Source: Candidatus Scatomorpha stercorigallinarum (GTDB lineage: Bacteria; Bacillota_A; Clostridia; Oscillospirales; Oscillospiraceae). Taken from it: a stretch of DNA of 7,029 nucleotides. Shown one piece after another: positions 6,402 through 7,029 of the stretch (the stretch's first letter is position 1; every line of letters begins with the position of its first letter). Location: assembly GCA_018713375.1 (NCBI GenBank), contig DVOV01000231.1, positions 1 through 7,029 of the forward strand, written 5' to 3'. Made by a program: the position numbers and the translations under genes. The notes beneath the pieces are model-generated. The model saw nothing but the letters and a program-made list of their open reading frames with translations. It had not been told where the DNA came from and searched no databases.

Positions 6402-6533
6402 ATGAGGACAGACATCGAGGAGCGCGCCGTGAGGCTCGCGGAGTACATAACGGAAAACCGCGCCACCGTCCGCGCCGCCGCCAAAGCCTTCGGCGTCTCC
6501 AAGTCTACGGTACATACAGAAGTGATAAATTAG
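6402..6533 (+). pseudogene. spoIIID: SpoIIID, sporulation transcription regulator, truncated at the recognition helix
   Basis: SpoIIID is a small mother-cell DNA-binding regulator, acting after sigma-E, normally about 85-95 residues. ATG 6402, with GGGAG at 6389-6393 8 bp upstream, opens DIEERAVRLAEYITENRATV (residues 4-23), then RAAAKAFGVSKSTVH (24-38). These align residue by residue with the SpoIIID helix-turn-helix as I recall it (IKERTIKIGKYIVETKKTVR, AKEFGVSKSTVH). After H38 the reading is TEVIN and a TAG at 6531-6533, giving 43 residues. The second half, with the basic C-terminal region needed for DNA binding, is missing and not found later in the window. Codons S35-H38 (tct acg gta cat) are more AT-rich than those before them, placing the junction at about 6504-6525. 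The likely cause is an integrated mobile element; a useful truncated protein seems unlikely. Confidence 0.82.
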
Positions 6534-6542
6534 AACGGTTGG

Positions 6543-6568
6543 TATGGGCGATACAGTAAGCGCCCATA
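6543..6568. repeat. Inverted repeat near the element's left end
   Basis: TATGGGCG (6543-6550) and CGCCCATA (6561-6568) are perfect 8-bp inverted repeats around a 10-base loop, beginning 10 bp past the spoIIID stop. No T-run follows. It could be a recombinase or accessory-protein site. Confidence 0.5.
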
Positions 6569-6577
6569 TAGGCAAGC

Positions 6578-6622
6578 AGGCGGCATAGATCAGCACCGGG
6601 GACGGGCTGGCCTATGCCGCCT
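6578..6622. repeat. Long inverted repeat, hairpin with inner stem
   Basis: AGGCGGCATAG (6578-6588) pairs perfectly over 11 bp with CTATGCCGCCT (6612-6622). Inside, CAGC (6591-6594) pairs with GCTG (6606-6609). The sequence after it (ATTTCGTTTT) is a poor T-run, so it might act as a weak terminator or as a structured element-end site. Confidence 0.5.
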
Positions 6623-6695
6623 ATTTCGTTTTGGAGGGAAGGGGTACAGCTGCACCTATGCAGGCTATACCAGCTTCCCGACAAAATAGGGGTTT

Positions 6696-6716
6696 CCAAA
6701 GGGGATGCCCCTTTGG
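6696..6716. repeat. Hairpin directly upstream of the oriT stem
   Basis: CCAAAGGGG (6696-6704) and CCCCTTTGG (6708-6716) form a perfect 9-bp stem around ATG. It ends one base before the oriT repeat, so the two are probably parts of one transfer origin, or it is a terminator-like barrier protecting it. Confidence 0.65.
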
Positions 6717-6753
6717 CACACGACTTTGCAACGCAAAGTGTAGTGTGTTATAC
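6717..6753 (+). other. oriT: Putative MOBV-type origin of transfer (oriT) with nic site
   Basis: ACTTTGC (6723-6729), AAC and GCAAAGT (6733-6739) form a 7-bp stem, followed after one G by TAGTGTG|TTA (6741-6750) and TAC. In pMV158, the MOBV type plasmid, a similar stem (ACTTTAT/ATAAAGT) precedes the nick site TAGTGTG|TTA, so here the cut would fall between 6747 and 6748. CACAC (6717-6721) can also pair with GTGTG (6743-6747), extending the stem to the nick. The matching relaxase should be of the MobM/Pre (MOBV) family and is not in the window. Confidence 0.72.
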
Positions 6754-6777
6754 CTGCTGTCACGGCTGGCGGGTAAA

Positions 6778-6918
6778 ATGAGAGTTTCGCCGGATGGAAA
6801 CGCTCACTTTGCCCGGCAGGAAAACGGGCAGGTTTTTGCGAATGGGGGTAAGCAAAAAGCTGGGTGGTTTCGGGAGTGGCAGCGGGGATATACAAGTGAG
6901 CTATCCGAGTCAACTTAG
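6778..6918 (+). CDS. Doubtful 46-residue ORF downstream of oriT
   Basis: ATG 6778 to TAG 6916-6918 encodes 46 residues beginning MRVSPDGNAHFARQENGQVF and rich in Gly, Gln and Trp. It has only a weak GGCGGG upstream, overlaps both downstream hairpins and has no recognisable domain. The frame is open upstream as far as TTG 6631, through the oriT. It may be a small gene, a remnant or chance. Confidence 0.2.
   Translation: MRVSPDGNAHFARQENGQVFANGGKQKAGWFREWQRGYTSELSEST
6780..6829. repeat. Two further hairpins downstream of oriT
   Basis: GTTTC (6784-6788) pairs with GAAAC (6797-6801), extended past one mismatch by GAG/CTC (6780-6782 with 6803-6805). Then GCCCG (6811-6815) pairs with CGGGC (6825-6829) around a 9-base loop. 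They may be accessory sites of the transfer origin. Confidence 0.35.
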
Positions 6919-7029
6919 CTAATTTCGATATATTGGGGCATTGATGTGTAGAAATTCCCGTTCTTCTGGGAATATGCTATCTTTAAATTTCTCTTTATAG
7001 ATACTAAGACGGCTTTTGCTGTGTGCAGT
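6919..7029 (-). CDS. Possible C-terminal end of an unidentified minus-strand gene of the element
   Basis: On the minus strand a frame is open from the window edge to TAG (6919-6921), giving 36 residues that end KDSIFPEEREFLHINAPIYRN. The mix of charged and hydrophobic residues looks protein-like, and its AT-rich codons differ from all the host genes. A second minus-strand frame is also open here for 37 codons (stop at 6917-6919 region, ending MPQYIEIS), so the choice of frame is uncertain. No family recognised. The gene would run towards the oriT, converging on it. Confidence 0.3.
   Translation of the reverse strand, partial: TAHSKSRLSIYKEKFKDSIFPEEREFLHINAPIYRN

Larger units (their letters stand above)
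6504..7029. mobile_element. Left end of a putative conjugative or mobilizable element integrated in spoIIID
   Basis: The DNA after the spoIIID break differs from the rest of the window: almost no coding sequence, at least six inverted repeats, an origin-of-transfer signature at 6717-6753, and an AT-rich stretch from about 6915. The left boundary is set by where SpoIIID homology ends (about 6504-6525). The right end, integrase, relaxase and attachment repeat would lie beyond the window, so the element type is not known. It resembles the non-coding mobilisation regions of clostridial integrative elements, from memory only. Confidence 0.6.

Noticed and set aside
6297..6596. N-terminal extension of the EFR1 gene on the minus strand
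   Set aside because: It would run antisense through spoIIID and its promoter; the flavodoxin domain starts exactly at 6296 behind a well-placed GGAGGG.
6631..6777. Upstream TTG extension of the small ORF after oriT
   Set aside because: It reads straight through two perfect hairpins and the nic site, so the open frame is most likely chance, although a TTG after GTTTT is formally possible.
6665..6913. 82-residue minus-strand ORF across the oriT
   Set aside because: It spans the oriT stem and several hairpins, has no clear ribosome site and no recognisable domain.
6954..6973. ATTCCC/GGGAAT inverted repeat near the right edge
   Set aside because: Only 6 bp with an 8-base loop, inside a possible coding frame, with no T-run; weak and probably incidental.

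Overview
The window looks like chromosomal DNA of a GC-rich, spore-forming Firmicute (class Clostridia, possibly an Oscillospiraceae-like gut lineage; the family is a guess). The evidence is a clostridial-type RpoD C-terminus, the C+ (zinc) form of L31, sigma-A-type promoters, Shine-Dalgarno sites, a flavodoxin-ferredoxin protein typical of anaerobes, and the N-terminal half of the sporulation regulator SpoIIID behind a sigma-E-like promoter. Coding DNA up to about 6500 is strongly GC-rich. The last ~500 bp differ in texture: they are hairpin-rich, nearly gene-free and end AT-rich.

Layout. Positions 1-1433 hold the end of rpoD, a DUF2461-family gene and a small membrane-anchored gene broken by one in-frame TAG, all on the + strand at operon-like spacing. 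A strong terminator follows. Positions 1509-3280 are a three-gene unit: a PadR regulator with a textbook promoter and a 7-bp inverted repeat at the transcription start, then two overlapping genes for single-pass membrane proteins. The first of these has a PadR-associated cytoplasmic prefix domain. Positions 3324-5539 carry translation and ribosome genes: rpmE (L31), hflX (ribosome-splitting GTPase) and rplS (L19). The rpmE and rplS promoters are unusually alike. A bidirectional terminator separates rplS from a convergent EFR1-type flavodoxin/2x[4Fe-4S] protein (5550-6296, minus strand).

The right end is the most interesting part. The divergent region 6303-6401 contains a minus-strand promoter with a perfect 14-bp palindrome in its spacer and, on the + strand, a good match to a sigma-E promoter ahead of spoIIID. 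SpoIIID runs normally to its recognition helix (VSKSTVH), then stops after 43 residues. The following DNA contains a run of hairpins and, at 6717-6753, what looks like a MOBV (pMV158-type) origin of transfer: an inverted repeat directly followed by TAGTGTG|TTA. The simplest reading is that a conjugative or mobilizable element is integrated inside spoIIID and continues past the window. Interrupted sporulation genes such as sigK (skin element) and spsM (SPbeta) are known to be restored by excision, so this could be a comparable developmental switch. It could equally be an inactivating insertion; the window cannot decide.
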